Shown: positions 1 to 10,347, counted from the first letter of the stretch. The stretch: 64,000 nt of DNA from Streptococcus mitis (GCF_016658865.1 NZ_CP067992.1:453001-517000), one strand, 5' to 3'. Numbers and translations: made by a program. The notes: generated by a model not told the origin, from the sequence alone.

Positions 1-432
<432 letters not shown>

Positions 433-510
433 AAAGTAACTGAGAATATGAAAGCGAACGGTTTTCTTGGTTTGAATAGATATTCAATTTTGAGTAGGTA
501 TTACTCAGAG

Positions 511-626
511 TTAAGTGACGATAGCCTAGGAGATACACCTGTACCCATGCCGAACACAGAAGTTAAGCCCTAGAACGCCGGAAGTAGTTGGGGGTTGCCC
601 CCTGTGAGATATGGAAGTCGCTTAGC
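511..626 (+). rRNA. rrf: 5S ribosomal RNA
   Basis: A block of about 116 nt starts ttaagtgacgatagcc and ends ggaagtcgcttagct, with the 5S core (cgaacacagaagttaagc). It lies about 80 nt after 23S and 4 nt before tRNA-Val. Ends are approximate to a base or two. Confidence 0.96.
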
Positions 627-630
627 TCTA

Positions 631-703
631 GGGAGTTTAGCTCAGCTGGGAGAGCATCTGCCTTACAAGCAGAGGGTCAGCGGTTCGATCCCGTTAACTC
701 CCA
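631..703 (+). tRNA. tRNA-Val (TAC)
   Basis: A 73-nt cloverleaf with acceptor gggagtt/aactccc and anticodon TAC. CCA is not encoded. First tRNA of a 17-gene array. Confidence 0.96.
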
Positions 704-705
704 TA

Positions 706-778
706 GGTCCCGTAGTGTAGCGGTTATCACGTCGCCCTGTCACGGCGAAGATCGCGGGTTCGATTCCCGTCGGGACCG
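706..778 (+). tRNA. tRNA-Asp (GTC)
   Basis: A 73-nt cloverleaf, acceptor ggtcccg/cgggacc, anticodon GTC. It starts only 2 nt after tRNA-Val. Confidence 0.96.
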
Positions 779-801
779 TTAGAATAACGTAAGTTATTTT
801 A

Positions 802-874
802 GACTCGTTAGCTCAGTTGGTAGAGCAATTGACTTTTAATCAATGGGTCACTGGTTCGAGCCCAGTACGGGTCA
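802..874 (+). tRNA. tRNA-Lys (TTT)
   Basis: A 73-nt cloverleaf with anticodon TTT. The other lysine isoacceptor (CTT) lies at 48434-48506 beside 6S RNA. Confidence 0.96.
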
Positions 875-879
875 TATAT

Positions 880-961
880 GCGGGTTTGGCGGAATTGGCA
901 GACGCACCAGATTTAGGATCTGGCGCTTAACGGCGTGGGGGTTCAAGTCCCTTAACCCGCA
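880..961 (+). tRNA. tRNA-Leu (TAG)
   Basis: An 82-nt class II tRNA with long variable arm, acceptor gcgggtt/aacccgc, anticodon TAG. Confidence 0.95.
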
Positions 962-979
962 TTAAGATATAATAAATGA

Positions 980-1052
980 GCCGGCTTAGCTCAGTTGGTA
1001 GAGCATCTGATTTGTAATCAGAGGGTCGCGTGTTCAAGTCATGTAGCCGGCA
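980..1052 (+). tRNA. tRNA-Thr (TGT)
   Basis: A 73-nt cloverleaf, acceptor gccggct/agccggc, anticodon TGT. Confidence 0.96.
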
Positions 1053-1074
1053 TTTTTAGATAGAAGAAAACAGT

Positions 1075-1146
1075 GCGAACGTAGTTCAGTGGTAGAACAC
1101 CACCTTGCCAAGGTGGGGGTCGCGGGTTCGAATCCCGTCGTTCGCT
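1075..1146 (+). tRNA. tRNA-Gly (GCC)
   Basis: A 72-nt cloverleaf, acceptor gcgaacg/cgttcgc, anticodon GCC, discriminator T as usual for Gly in Gram-positives. Confidence 0.96.
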
Positions 1147-1153
1147 TAGAGAG

Positions 1154-1239
1154 GCCGGGGTGGCGGAACTGGCAGACGCACAGGACTTAAAATCCTGCGA
1201 TTGGTAACGATCGTACCGGTTCGATTCCGGTCCTCGGCA
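1154..1239 (+). tRNA. tRNA-Leu (TAA)
   Basis: An 86-nt class II tRNA with long variable arm, anticodon TAA between caggact and atcctg. Confidence 0.95.
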
Positions 1240-1250
1240 TAAACTAATGA

Positions 1251-1324
1251 GCACCCTTAGCTCAACTGGATAGAGTACCTGACTACGAATCAGGCGGTTA
1301 GAGGTTCGACTCCTCTAGGGTGCA
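1251..1324 (+). tRNA. tRNA-Arg (ACG)
   Basis: A 74-nt cloverleaf, acceptor gcaccct/agggtgc, anticodon ACG (A34 normally edited to inosine by TadA). Confidence 0.95.
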
Positions 1325-1339
1325 TTTTTCTATTTAACT

Positions 1340-1413
1340 CGGGAAGTAGCTCAGCTTGGTAGAGTACTTGGTTTGGGACCAAGGTGTCGCAGGTTCGAAT
1401 CCTGTCTTCCCGA
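1340..1413 (+). tRNA. tRNA-Pro (TGG)
   Basis: A 74-nt cloverleaf, acceptor cgggaag/cttcccg, anticodon TGG. Confidence 0.95.
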
Positions 1414-1418
1414 TTCAT

Positions 1419-1492
1419 GGCGGTGTAGCTCAGCTGGCTAGAGCGTCCGGTTCATACCCGGGAGGTCGGGGGTTCGATCCCCTTCGCCGCTA
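1419..1492 (+). tRNA. tRNA-Met, elongator (CAT)
   Basis: A 74-nt cloverleaf with anticodon CAT. Of three CAT tRNAs in the array, this one carries the acceptor elements used by methionyl-tRNA synthetase (G2-C71, C3-G70, A73), so I call it elongator Met. The first pair is G1-U72. Confidence 0.88.
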
Positions 1493-1505
1493 TAAAGATC
1501 TTGTT

Positions 1506-1579
1506 GGACCTTTAGCTCAGCTGGTTAGAGCTCTCGGCTCATAACCGAGTGGTCGTAGGTTCAAGTCCTACAAGGTCCA
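1506..1579 (+). tRNA. tRNA-Ile2 (CAT, lysidine-modified)
   Basis: A 74-nt cloverleaf with anticodon CAT and acceptor ggacctt/aaggtcc. Automated tools often label it Met. The acceptor matches the Gram-positive tRNA-Ile2 whose C34 is changed to lysidine by TilS to read AUA, and it lacks the Met elements at pairs 2 and 3. The Ile2 call is inference from these identity elements. Confidence 0.8.
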
Positions 1580-1591
1580 TTTAAATAGTAT

Positions 1592-1681
1592 GGAGGATTA
1601 CCCAAGTCCGGCTGAAGGGAACGGTCTTGAAAACCGTCAGGCGTGTAAAAGCGTGCGTGGGTTCGAATCCCACATCCTCCT
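1592..1681 (+). tRNA. tRNA-Ser (TGA)
   Basis: A 90-nt class II tRNA, acceptor ggaggat/atcctcc, anticodon TGA, long variable arm. Confidence 0.95.
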
Positions 1682-1691
1682 TTTGTATTAA

Positions 1692-1765
<74 letters not shown>

Positions 1766-1768
1766 TAA

Positions 1769-1841
1769 GGCTCGGTAGCTCAGTTGGTAGAGCAATGGAT
1801 TGAAGCTCCATGTGTCGGCGGTTCGATTCCGTCTCGCGCCA
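1769..1841 (+). tRNA. tRNA-Phe (GAA)
   Basis: A 73-nt cloverleaf with anticodon GAA. The acceptor stem ggctcgg/tcgcgcc contains a U4/C69 mismatch and a G7-U66 wobble; the rest of the fold is canonical. Confidence 0.93.
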
Positions 1842-1861
1842 TTTTTATTTATAGTATTTAT

Positions 1862-1932
1862 GCGGGTGTAGTTTAGTGGTAAAACTACAGCCTTCCAAGC
1901 TGTTGTCGCGAGTTCGATTCTCGTCACCCGCT
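1862..1932 (+). tRNA. tRNA-Gly (TCC)
   Basis: A 71-nt cloverleaf, acceptor gcgggtg/cacccgc, anticodon TCC. Confidence 0.95.
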
Positions 1933-1971
1933 TTGAACTTTGTTCAAATTACATTACCAAGTTTTTAACTT

Positions 1972-2045
<74 letters not shown>

Positions 2046-2051
2046 TTAATA

Positions 2052-2139
2052 GGAGAATTACTCAAGAGGCTGAAGAGGACGGTTTGCTAAATCGTTAGGT
2101 CGGGTAACTGGCGCAAGGGTTCGAATCCCTTATTCTCCG
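2052..2139 (+). tRNA. tRNA-Ser (GCT)
   Basis: An 88-nt class II tRNA, acceptor ggagaat/attctcc, anticodon GCT. Last member of the array. Confidence 0.95.
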
Positions 2140-2146
2140 TTTTATT

Positions 2147-2168
2147 GAGAGTTTATAACTCTTTTTTT
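2147..2168 (+). terminator. Terminator of the rRNA/tRNA operon
   Basis: Hairpin agagtt-tat-aactct followed by a run of T, 8 nt after the last tRNA. Confidence 0.85.
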
Positions 2169-2190
2169 GTATTTTTAAGAATAGTAGAAT

Positions 2191-2241
2191 AAAAACTTCA
2201 GATTTGTAAAACTTAATTGGATTACTTATCTGAAGTTTTTT
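2191..2241. terminator. Bidirectional terminator between tRNA array and birA
   Basis: Perfect 13-bp arms aaaaacttcagat (2191-2203) and atctgaagttttt (2228-2240), with U-runs on both strands. It backs up the tRNA terminator and also serves birA coming from the right. Confidence 0.8.
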
Positions 2242-2243
2242 GG

Positions 2244-2266
2244 GGCTCTTTGTCAACTGTAGTGGG
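2244..2266. mobile_element. Possible ISL3-type terminal repeat remnant
   Basis: The string ggctctttgtcaactgtagt resembles from memory the outer inverted repeat of streptococcal ISL3-family elements (ends starting GGCTCTTT). No transposase or partner end is visible, so at most this is a scar. Not verified. Confidence 0.3.
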
Positions 2267-2324
2267 CTGCAGAAAAGCTAAAATCTTTATATATTGTTGA
2301 TTTTATGGTTGTGCTAGTTTATTA

Positions 2325-3260
2325 TTACTTCCAACTCTTGAGTGAGATTTCTCCGCTATTGAGCCAGATTTCTTTTCCGTTATCACATTGAACTAAAAGT
2401 TTTCCATTTTCTGAGATATCTTTAGCAAATCCTTTGTAGTCTTTTTGATCTAGTGTAAAAGTCACTTCTTTTCCTAGAACAAATGACTGTTTTTTGTATA
2501 AGTATAATAGCTCTTCTGCTGGTGTTTCGAAAAAAGCACGCCAGGTCTCTATGATTAATTCATTTCTGGTTATAGGTGCTGGAGCTTTGAATAAACTAGC
2601 AGCTTTTTCTTTTAATTCTTGAGGGAAGTCTTTGATAGCAAAGTTGATTCCTACTCCAATAATGATATCTGTGACTAAGCTAGTTTCTACAGATGTCATT
2701 GCCTCAGTGAGGATTCCTCCAATTTTATGATTTTTGAGGTAGATATCATTGACCCATTTTATGTCGACATCTATTAATGTTAGGTTCTTAATGGCTTTGT
2801 AGATAGCTCCTGCTACAAGTAGTGTGTAGGATGGTAATTGGTCATAGGGGAGATTGGGTTTAAGATGGAGTGTCATATAAATGCCACCTTGTGGGGAGTA
2901 GAAAGAACGTTGAAAACGTCCTCGGCCAGCTGTTTGATAGGAAGCTAGATAGAGGGTGTTTGCTTCATTTCCTAAATCAATTGCTTCTTTTGCATCGAGT
3001 TGTGTTGACCTTGTTTCGGGTTTAAAACTGATTTTAATTGGAAGATTTTGTTCTAGAAGTTCTGGAAGAATAAGGTCTCCATTCACCAGTTTGTAGCCTT
3101 TGTTTTTGATACTATCAATTTCAATGCCTTCTTGTTCTAGACGCTTGATGGCTTTCCAAATTGATGTTCGGCTTAGGGATAGTTCTTCTGCGATTTTTTC
3201 TCCGCTGATATAGTCGGTTTCTTTAGCTAGAATTTGGTAGACGGCTTGGTAGGATTTCAT
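2325..3260 (-). CDS. birA: Bifunctional biotin-protein ligase / biotin operon repressor
   Basis: The 311-aa product matches BirA in length and layout. An N-terminal winged helix (about residues 1-65, with SRTSIWKAIKRLEQEG as recognition part) is followed by the catalytic domain with the biotinyl-AMP loop GRGRFQRSF and the KWVNDIYL motif, then a small C-terminal SH3-like domain. It attaches biotin to the acetyl-CoA carboxylase carrier protein and may repress biotin uptake genes. It stands alone, convergent with the tRNA array and divergent from the gene at 3543. Start has an aaaggaaac-type site just upstream. Confidence 0.95.
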   Translation of the reverse strand: MKSYQAVYQILAKETDYISGEKIAEELSLSRTSIWKAIKRLEQEGIEIDSIKNKGYKLVNGDLILPELLEQNLPIKISFKPETRSTQLDAKEAIDLGNEANTLYLASYQTAGRGRFQRSFYSPQGGIYMTLHLKPNLPYDQLPSYTLLVAGAIYKAIKNLTLIDVDIKWVNDIYLKNHKIGGILTEAMTSVETSLVTDIIIGVGINFAIKDFPQELKEKAASLFKAPAPITRNELIIETWRAFFETPAEELLYLYKKQSFVLGKEVTFTLDQKDYKGFAKDISENGKLLVQCDNGKEIWLNSGEISLKSWK

Positions 3261-3441
3261 AGTGTTTCCTTTCTTTAGGAATTGTAAATGATTTAAATAT
3301 AGTTCGGATAGTTGGTCAAAACCTTATTATATTACTACTATTTTAACATATACCTACTATTTTCGGCACGATTTTTTAGAGTGAATCTAGTCATTAAGCT
3401 TGAGTTGTGAAATCTCAGTATTTTTGCTCGCTTTTTTACCT

Positions 3442-3456
3442 ATGGAAGCGTTTCCT
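3442..3456 (+). promoter_or_regulatory. cre site (CcpA box)
   Basis: atggaagcgtttcct fits the consensus WTGNAANCGNWNNCW at every fixed position. It lies directly upstream of the promoter of the next gene, so carbon catabolite control of that gene is likely. Confidence 0.6.
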
Positions 3457-3459
3457 TTG

Positions 3460-3488
3460 TTTTCAAATTGCTAAAAAAGTGGTACAAT
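3460..3488 (+). promoter_or_regulatory. Promoter of the O-antigen-ligase-like gene
   Basis: -35 ttttca (3460-3465), 17-nt spacer, extended -10 tggtacaat (hexamer tacaat 3483-3488). Confidence 0.55.
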
Positions 3489-3542
3489 ATAGGATAGCTT
3501 ACTATTATCTGAATCAACTGATTTGGAGAGAAAGGATTCATT

Positions 3543-4736
3543 TTGAAATCAATAGGCTTTATTGAAAAGCTGAAAGGGTTGTCTAGTAAAGAGCTGATTT
3601 TATTGGGAATTATCCTGAGTATCTTTTTACCCTTTTATCTTTTTGTAGTTGTATTCTGTTTATATATTATCAGTTTAATTTTTACAGGGGACATGAAAAG
3701 TATTCTTCAGAAAATGGGGGAGCATCCAATGCTGCTTCTTTTTCTTGGCTATAGTACTGTTATATCCGTTTTTGCACAAAATTGGATGGGAGTTGTAGCT
3801 TCAGTAGGAATTTTTCTATTTACTGTTTTCTTTTTGCACTATCAGTCGATTTTATCACATAAATTCTTTCGATTGATTTTGCAGCTCGTCTTGTTTGGTA
3901 GCGTCTTGTCAGCTGCTTTTGCGAGTTTAGAACATTTCCAAATTGTGAAGAAATTTAACTATGCTTTTCTTTCACCCAATATGCAGGTGTGGCATCAGAA
4001 TCGTGCAGAAGTGACCTTCTTTAATCCTAATTATTATGGAATTATTTGTTGTTTCTGTATCATGATTGCTTTCTATCTGTTTACAACGACCAAATTGAAT
4101 TGGTTGAAAGTATTCTGTGCGTTTGCAGGCTTTGTGAATCTCTTTGGTTTGAACTTTACTCAAAATCGAACTGCCTTTCCTGCTATTATCGCTGGAGCCA
4201 TTATTTATCTCTTTACGACCATTAAAAACTTGAAGGCCTTTTGGCTTAGTATTGGGGTCTTTGCGATTGGCTTGAGTTTTCTCTTTTCCAGTGATTTAGG
4301 AGTTCGGATGGGGACTTTAGACTCTTCTATGGAAGAACGGATCTCTATTTGGGATGCTGGGATGGCCTTGTTTAAGCAAAATCCTTTTTGGGGTGAGGGG
4401 CCATTGACCTACATGCACTCGTATCCTCGGATACATGCTCCTTATCATGAACATGCTCACAGCCTTTATATTGATACGATTCTGAGTTACGGAGTTGTGG
4501 GGACTATTTTACTAGTTTTGTCTTCTGTGGCTCCTGTTCGCTTGATGATGGATATGAGTCAGGAGTCGGGGAAACGTCCGATTATTGGTCTTTATCTATC
4601 TTTCCTTACAGTGGTTGCTGTGCACGGAATCTTTGACTTGGCCCTCTTCTGGATTCAGTCTGGTTTCATTTTCTTGCTAGTTATGTGCAGTATTCCCTTA
4701 GAGCATCGAACTTTGGTATCGGACATGACGGATTAA
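3543..4736 (+). CDS. O-antigen ligase/polymerase-like membrane protein
   Basis: The 397-aa protein is almost entirely hydrophobic, with about ten predicted membrane spans. A large outer loop near residues 270-300 holds ERISIWDAGMALF, NPFWGEGPLTY and HEHAHSLYID, the pattern of the Wzy_C/O-antigen ligase family (RxxxW...G.G and HxH.HS). Such proteins polymerise or transfer lipid-linked glycans; the substrate here is unknown. Translation starts at TTG (3543) behind gagaaagga; no ATG gives a better fit. Monocistronic, with a cre site upstream and a terminator downstream. It does not lie in a capsule locus. Confidence 0.8.
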   Translation: MKSIGFIEKLKGLSSKELILLGIILSIFLPFYLFVVVFCLYIISLIFTGDMKSILQKMGEHPMLLLFLGYSTVISVFAQNWMGVVASVGIFLFTVFFLHYQSILSHKFFRLILQLVLFGSVLSAAFASLEHFQIVKKFNYAFLSPNMQVWHQNRAEVTFFNPNYYGIICCFCIMIAFYLFTTTKLNWLKVFCAFAGFVNLFGLNFTQNRTAFPAIIAGAIIYLFTTIKNLKAFWLSIGVFAIGLSFLFSSDLGVRMGTLDSSMEERISIWDAGMALFKQNPFWGEGPLTYMHSYPRIHAPYHEHAHSLYIDTILSYGVVGTILLVLSSVAPVRLMMDMSQESGKRPIIGLYLSFLTVVAVHGIFDLALFWIQSGFIFLLVMCSIPLEHRTLVSDMTD

Positions 4737-4748
4737 GTATATAAGAGT

Positions 4749-4781
4749 AAAATCTTCTACCTTGGGTAGGAGATTTTTTTA
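4749..4781 (+). terminator. Terminator
   Basis: aaatcttctacc-ttgg-gtaggagattttttt directly after the membrane protein gene. Confidence 0.8.
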
Positions 4782-4811
4782 CTGGGAAAAATTATTTCTA
4801 AGTTGAAATAG

Positions 4812-4840
4812 TTGACAGTTAGAATAATGAGTGTTACAAT
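4812..4840 (+). promoter_or_regulatory. Promoter of the MarR gene
   Basis: Consensus -35 ttgaca (4812-4817), exactly 17 nt, then -10 tacaat (4835-4840). Confidence 0.8.
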
Positions 4841-4851
4841 TGCCTTATTCG

Positions 4852-4865
4852 TTTCGATATCGAAA
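4852..4865. promoter_or_regulatory. Candidate MarR operator
   Basis: Perfect 14-bp palindrome tttcgatatcgaaa at about +5 to +18 of the predicted transcript, between the strong promoter and the ribosome site. Its position suits autorepression; binding is inferred. Confidence 0.5.
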
Positions 4866-4880
4866 TAAATTGGAGGTGTC

Positions 4881-5351
4881 ATGAAAGATAGTCATTTGGT
4901 AGCCCATCATATTCGTTTGTTGAATGGGCGTATTTTTCAAAAGTTACTGAGCCAAGATCCTGAAGCTCTTTATCGGAGTGAACAGGGCAAGATTTTAGCG
5001 GTTTTATGGAATAGTAAAACTGGCTGCGCAACTGCGACAGATATTGCTCTGGAAACTGGGCTTGCTAATAATACACTGACGACTATGATTAAAAAGCTAG
5101 AGGAACAAAATCTTGTAACTATTAGTCCATGTGGAGAAGATAAGCGTAAGAAGTATTTGGTTTTAACAGAGTTGGGGCAGTCTCAGAAAGAAGTGGGTCA
5201 TCGTGTCAGTCAGAAATTGGATACGATCTTTTACAAAGGATTTTCAGAGGAAGAAATTCGTCAGTTTGAAGCCTTTCAAGAAAGAATTTTGGCTAATCTG
5301 AAAGAGGAGGAAAATGAGGTTTTAGATGGCAAATTAGCTGTTTATAAGTAA
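4881..5351 (+). CDS. MarR-family transcriptional regulator
   Basis: 156-aa winged-helix protein. The central DNA-binding part (about residues 45-105) has ATDIALETGLANNTLTTMIKKLEEQ as recognition region and GEDKRKKYLVLTELG as wing. Helical ends would form the dimer interface. ATG follows tggaggt at ideal spacing. A palindrome in its own leader suggests autoregulation. The broken SnoaL-like gene and egtVU follow without an obvious terminator, so it probably heads this transcript. Ligand unknown. Confidence 0.88.
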   Translation: MKDSHLVAHHIRLLNGRIFQKLLSQDPEALYRSEQGKILAVLWNSKTGCATATDIALETGLANNTLTTMIKKLEEQNLVTISPCGEDKRKKYLVLTELGQSQKEVGHRVSQKLDTIFYKGFSEEEIRQFEAFQERILANLKEEENEVLDGKLAVYK

Positions 5352-5548
5352 AGGCCACTTTTGACTTTGTTTTCCAACTCTTAGGACAAGGAAACTATGT
5401 GGTTAGCTATGGTCAGAATCAGATTGGTGGAGTTGCCTATTCCCAGTACGATATCTTCCGTCTAGAAAACGGGAAAATTGTGGAACATTGGGACAATAAG
5501 GAAGTCATGCCTAAGGTAGAAGATTTGACCAACCGAGGAAAGTTTTAA
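5351..5548 (+). pseudogene. Truncated SnoaL-like (NTF2-fold) protein
   Basis: Directly at the MarR stop, an open frame with no start codon encodes about 65 residues, including SYGQNQIGGVAYSQYDIFRL and NGKIVEHWDNKEVMP, and ends at TAA 5546-5548. This is the C-terminal half of a SnoaL-like protein of the small secondary-metabolism/dehalogenase fold. The N-terminal half is absent. A full gene normally sits between the MarR regulator and the ABC transporter in related streptococci (from memory of the pneumococcal locus), so this is a local deletion. Confidence 0.75.
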
Positions 5549-5562
5549 ATTGAGGATACAGA

Positions 5563-7804
<2,242 letters not shown>

Positions 7805-7850
7805 CTTGAAAAGCTAAACTCAACTTGGTTAAACGACTATATAGAAGAAC

Positions 7851-7878
7851 GCTCAGACAATGTCGTCTGGGCTTTTTT
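7851..7878 (+). terminator. Terminator after egtU
   Basis: gctcagac-aatgtc-gtctgggc followed by tttttt. Confidence 0.85.
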
Positions 7879-7962
7879 GGTGTCAGAATTAATGATTTTC
7901 ATTTTTAAATGGAAAATAAGAGGAAATTTTTAGGATTTTCTAAAATTTTACTGTAAATACAC

Positions 7963-7990
7963 TTGACTATTCACAAAATAGGTGTATAAT
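7963..7990 (+). promoter_or_regulatory. Promoter of the ECF transporter operon
   Basis: -35 ttgact (7963-7968), 16-nt spacer, -10 tataat (7985-7990). Predicted start near 7997, giving a leader of about 145 nt. Confidence 0.75.
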
Positions 7991-7996
7991 GTGTTG

Positions 7997-8141
7997 TGAA
8001 CTACTTAACAAATAAAGATTTCCAGCTCATGTCGACTAAGGATGGAAATCTTGTGTATAGACAGTTCAGTAGATATATAATAGAGCGTTGCGTCCGAAAG
8101 TCTATCCAGACACGGCTCTTTAAAAACAAAAGGAGAAGATT
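7997..8141 (+). promoter_or_regulatory. Structured leader RNA, candidate riboswitch (unassigned)
   Basis: The leader folds into an outer stem tgaac (7997-8001)/gttca (8064-8068) enclosing a perfect 9-bp stem aagatttcc (8015-8023)/ggaaatctt (8044-8052) with a 20-nt loop. A second domain agagc (8082-8086)/gctct (8115-8119) encloses a small gtct-atcc-agac hairpin and ends just before aaaaggag. I could not match it to TPP, cobalamin, FMN, preQ1, THF, purine or T-box consensus. Confidence 0.5.
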
Positions 8142-8744
8142 ATGAAAACAGAACCGATTCATCGTACCAGTATGTGGAAATTTAAGTTAAGTGCTGCCAC
8201 CATGACTTTGATTCCCGCTGCCGTGGGGATTAACTATGTTGCCAAAGCCTTGGCGGAGGGGTTAAAGTTGCCCGTTTGGCTGGGGTCTTTGGGAACCTTT
8301 CTTACCAGCATGTTGGCTGGGCCGGTTGCCGGTGCCATTAGTGGTTTCATCAACAACGTGATCTATGGGCTGACCTTATCGCCAATTTCAACCGTGTATG
8401 CGATTACCAGCATCGGAATTGGGCTTGCTGTCGGAGTTTTGCACGCCAATGGGTGGTTCTCGTCAGCGCGACGAGTATTTGTTTCTGCTATTATTATTGC
8501 CATCGTTTCAGCTGTCATTTCAACGCCACTCAACGTCATCTTTTGGGGTGGTCAGACCGGTATCGCTTGGGGTGACTCATTGTTTGCGGTAATGGTCGCC
8601 AATCATGCACCAGTGTGGCTGGCCTCATTTATCGATGAGTTTGTCTTGGATATTTTGGATAAAGTCTGCGTGGCCTACCTGGCATTCTTCATCTATCGTC
8701 AGCTGCCGAAGCGGATGGTGCACTTCTTTAGCGATGATAAATGA
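8142..8744 (+). CDS. ECF transporter substrate-binding (S) component
   Basis: 200-aa protein with about six membrane spans and a GPVAGAISGFINNVIYG segment typical of ECF S components, which bind one vitamin or metal-like substrate within the membrane. I do not recognise the substrate family. It opens a four-gene unit S-T-A-A' whose stop/start overlaps (8741-8744) show translational coupling. The base composition of 8142-11134 is visibly richer in G+C than flanking genes, with gcc/gtg/ccg codons common, which points to transfer from another lactic acid bacterium. Confidence 0.8.
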   Translation: MKTEPIHRTSMWKFKLSAATMTLIPAAVGINYVAKALAEGLKLPVWLGSLGTFLTSMLAGPVAGAISGFINNVIYGLTLSPISTVYAITSIGIGLAVGVLHANGWFSSARRVFVSAIIIAIVSAVISTPLNVIFWGGQTGIAWGDSLFAVMVANHAPVWLASFIDEFVLDILDKVCVAYLAFFIYRQLPKRMVHFFSDDK

Positions 8745-9535
8745 TGACTGATAAAATATTGATTTCTGGAGCGCCACGGGTCAAGCTCAAGTGGTACCAG
8801 GTGATCGATCCGATTACTAAGCTCTTGTTCATCTTGGACATGACGTTGTTGAGCTTTGCCAGTATGAATTTATTGCTTCAGGCCGGATTAATTCTTGTCG
8901 CAACACTGCTATTGTTATTTTCCAAATTGAGTTCTACCACCTTTAAGGCGCTGGGATTCAGCCTGTTTCTGATTTGCACCATGCTGATCATCCAAGGGTT
9001 ATTTTACAGTCGGAATCAAACTATGCTGTTTTCTGTGCTTGGGGTGTCGTTCTACAAAGAAGGCCTGCTTTACGCCACCACTCTGGGTTGTCGAGTATTG
9101 GTGATTATTTTGACCAGTGGCTTTTTTATGGTGACCACGAGTATTTCAGAAAACGCATCCTATTTGGAACTGTCCGGATTGTCTTATAAAACCGTCTACG
9201 TTCTGATGTCGGTGTGTTATATTTTGCCGGAAATGATGCGCAATATGCGGAAAATCCAGCAGGCACAAAAAGTTCGCGGAACCAATCCGCAAAAAACGTT
9301 GATTCAGAAATTAAAGTCAGTCCTGCCGGTTCTAATTCCATTGGTGATTAAGACCTTGGATCAATCGATGACTCGGTCGATTTCTCTCCAACTGAGAGGT
9401 TTTGATAATCTCAACCGGACTGTCAGAACCTCCCAGCGCGTGTATCGCCTGTCGCGGACGCTGCACATTGGTCTGACTGGATTGGCAATTTTATTGATTG
9501 GGTGGAAGATATGGACGAAGATAAACGGATTGTAA
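8741..9535 (+). CDS. ecfT: ECF transporter transmembrane (T) component
   Basis: 264-aa EcfT/CbiQ-type protein with N-terminal membrane spans (about residues 25-130), one around 155-175 and a C-terminal one. Two coupling-helix motifs of the Ala-Arg-Gly type are visible as QKVRGTNP (about 175) and LQLRGFDN (about 220); these touch the two ATPases. ATGATG at 8741 overlaps the S gene stop. Dedicated to this module rather than the shared housekeeping EcfAA'T. Confidence 0.85.
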   Translation: MMTDKILISGAPRVKLKWYQVIDPITKLLFILDMTLLSFASMNLLLQAGLILVATLLLLFSKLSSTTFKALGFSLFLICTMLIIQGLFYSRNQTMLFSVLGVSFYKEGLLYATTLGCRVLVIILTSGFFMVTTSISENASYLELSGLSYKTVYVLMSVCYILPEMMRNMRKIQQAQKVRGTNPQKTLIQKLKSVLPVLIPLVIKTLDQSMTRSISLQLRGFDNLNRTVRTSQRVYRLSRTLHIGLTGLAILLIGWKIWTKINGL

Positions 9536-10347
9536 TTGAAAATTTGACCACCCGTTATCCGGGTACTGAGCAACCACAACTGCGTCAGATTAACGCGGAG
9601 GTTCATACCGGCCAGGTGGTTGGGATTATCGGGAATAGCCACTCCGGCAAATCGACTTTGTGCCGTGTGCTGGCAGGGGTCATTCCCAAAATTGTGTCTG
9701 CTGAGATTGAGGGCGATTGGCACATGTTTGGCCAGCGAGTGTCCGACAATTGGCCCGTTTATAATGCCATGAATGGAGTTGTACTGCAAAATCCAGCTGG
9801 CCAACTAAGCGGGTTGGCAGACACGGTTGGCGATGAAATCGCCTTTGACTTGATTAATCAGGGAATGGCTGAAGGACTGATTCAAAAACGGGTTGAAGAA
9901 GTTGCCACGCAAATGGGGCTGATTGAACAGCTGAATTTGCGTCCCGAGAGCCTTTCCGGTGGTCAGATCCAGCGGTTGGCAATTGCCACGGCGATTGTAG
10001 CTAATCCGGCTGTTTTGATTATGGATGATCCGACCAGTGAGATGGATCCCCTTGGCCGCCGGCAATTTTTCCAATGGCTGGCCAAAGTCAAAGAGACGAC
10101 TGTCTTCATTGTCACCAGTGAAATTGACGATTTGTGCGAAGTCGCCGACGTTGTGTGGGTGCTGCACGAGGGTCAAATGGTAGCCCAGGGCAGGCCGGGT
10201 GAGGTGTTTAATCATTTGGCAGCTGACTGGCAGATTCCAGCCCCGACAATCCAGCAACTTGCTCAAAAAATGGATTGGCACTTGGCTGATGGCCGGTATC
10301 CGGTGAATTACGCTGATCTGAAGGAGGTCCGTTATGTCCACAATTGA
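9511..10347 (+). CDS. ECF transporter ATPase A
   Basis: About 278 aa. Walker A GNSHSGKST, intact signature LSGGQIQR, Walker B LIMDDPTSEMDP with Asp in place of the usual catalytic Glu, and switch position IVTSEIDDL where a His is expected. I prefer ATG 9511 behind ggtgga over GTG 9502. It overlaps the T gene by 25 nt and the second ATPase by 14 nt. The residue changes imply that this subunit contributes a weak hydrolysis half-site. Confidence 0.83.
   Translation: MDEDKRIVIENLTTRYPGTEQPQLRQINAEVHTGQVVGIIGNSHSGKSTLCRVLAGVIPKIVSAEIEGDWHMFGQRVSDNWPVYNAMNGVVLQNPAGQLSGLADTVGDEIAFDLINQGMAEGLIQKRVEEVATQMGLIEQLNLRPESLSGGQIQRLAIATAIVANPAVLIMDDPTSEMDPLGRRQFFQWLAKVKETTVFIVTSEIDDLCEVADVVWVLHEGQMVAQGRPGEVFNHLAADWQIPAPTIQQLAQKMDWHLADGRYPVNYADLKEVRYVHN

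Noticed and set aside
8000..8130. T-box or purine riboswitch before the ECF operon
   Set aside because: No gaggtggnaccgcg core and no gtttctac junction.
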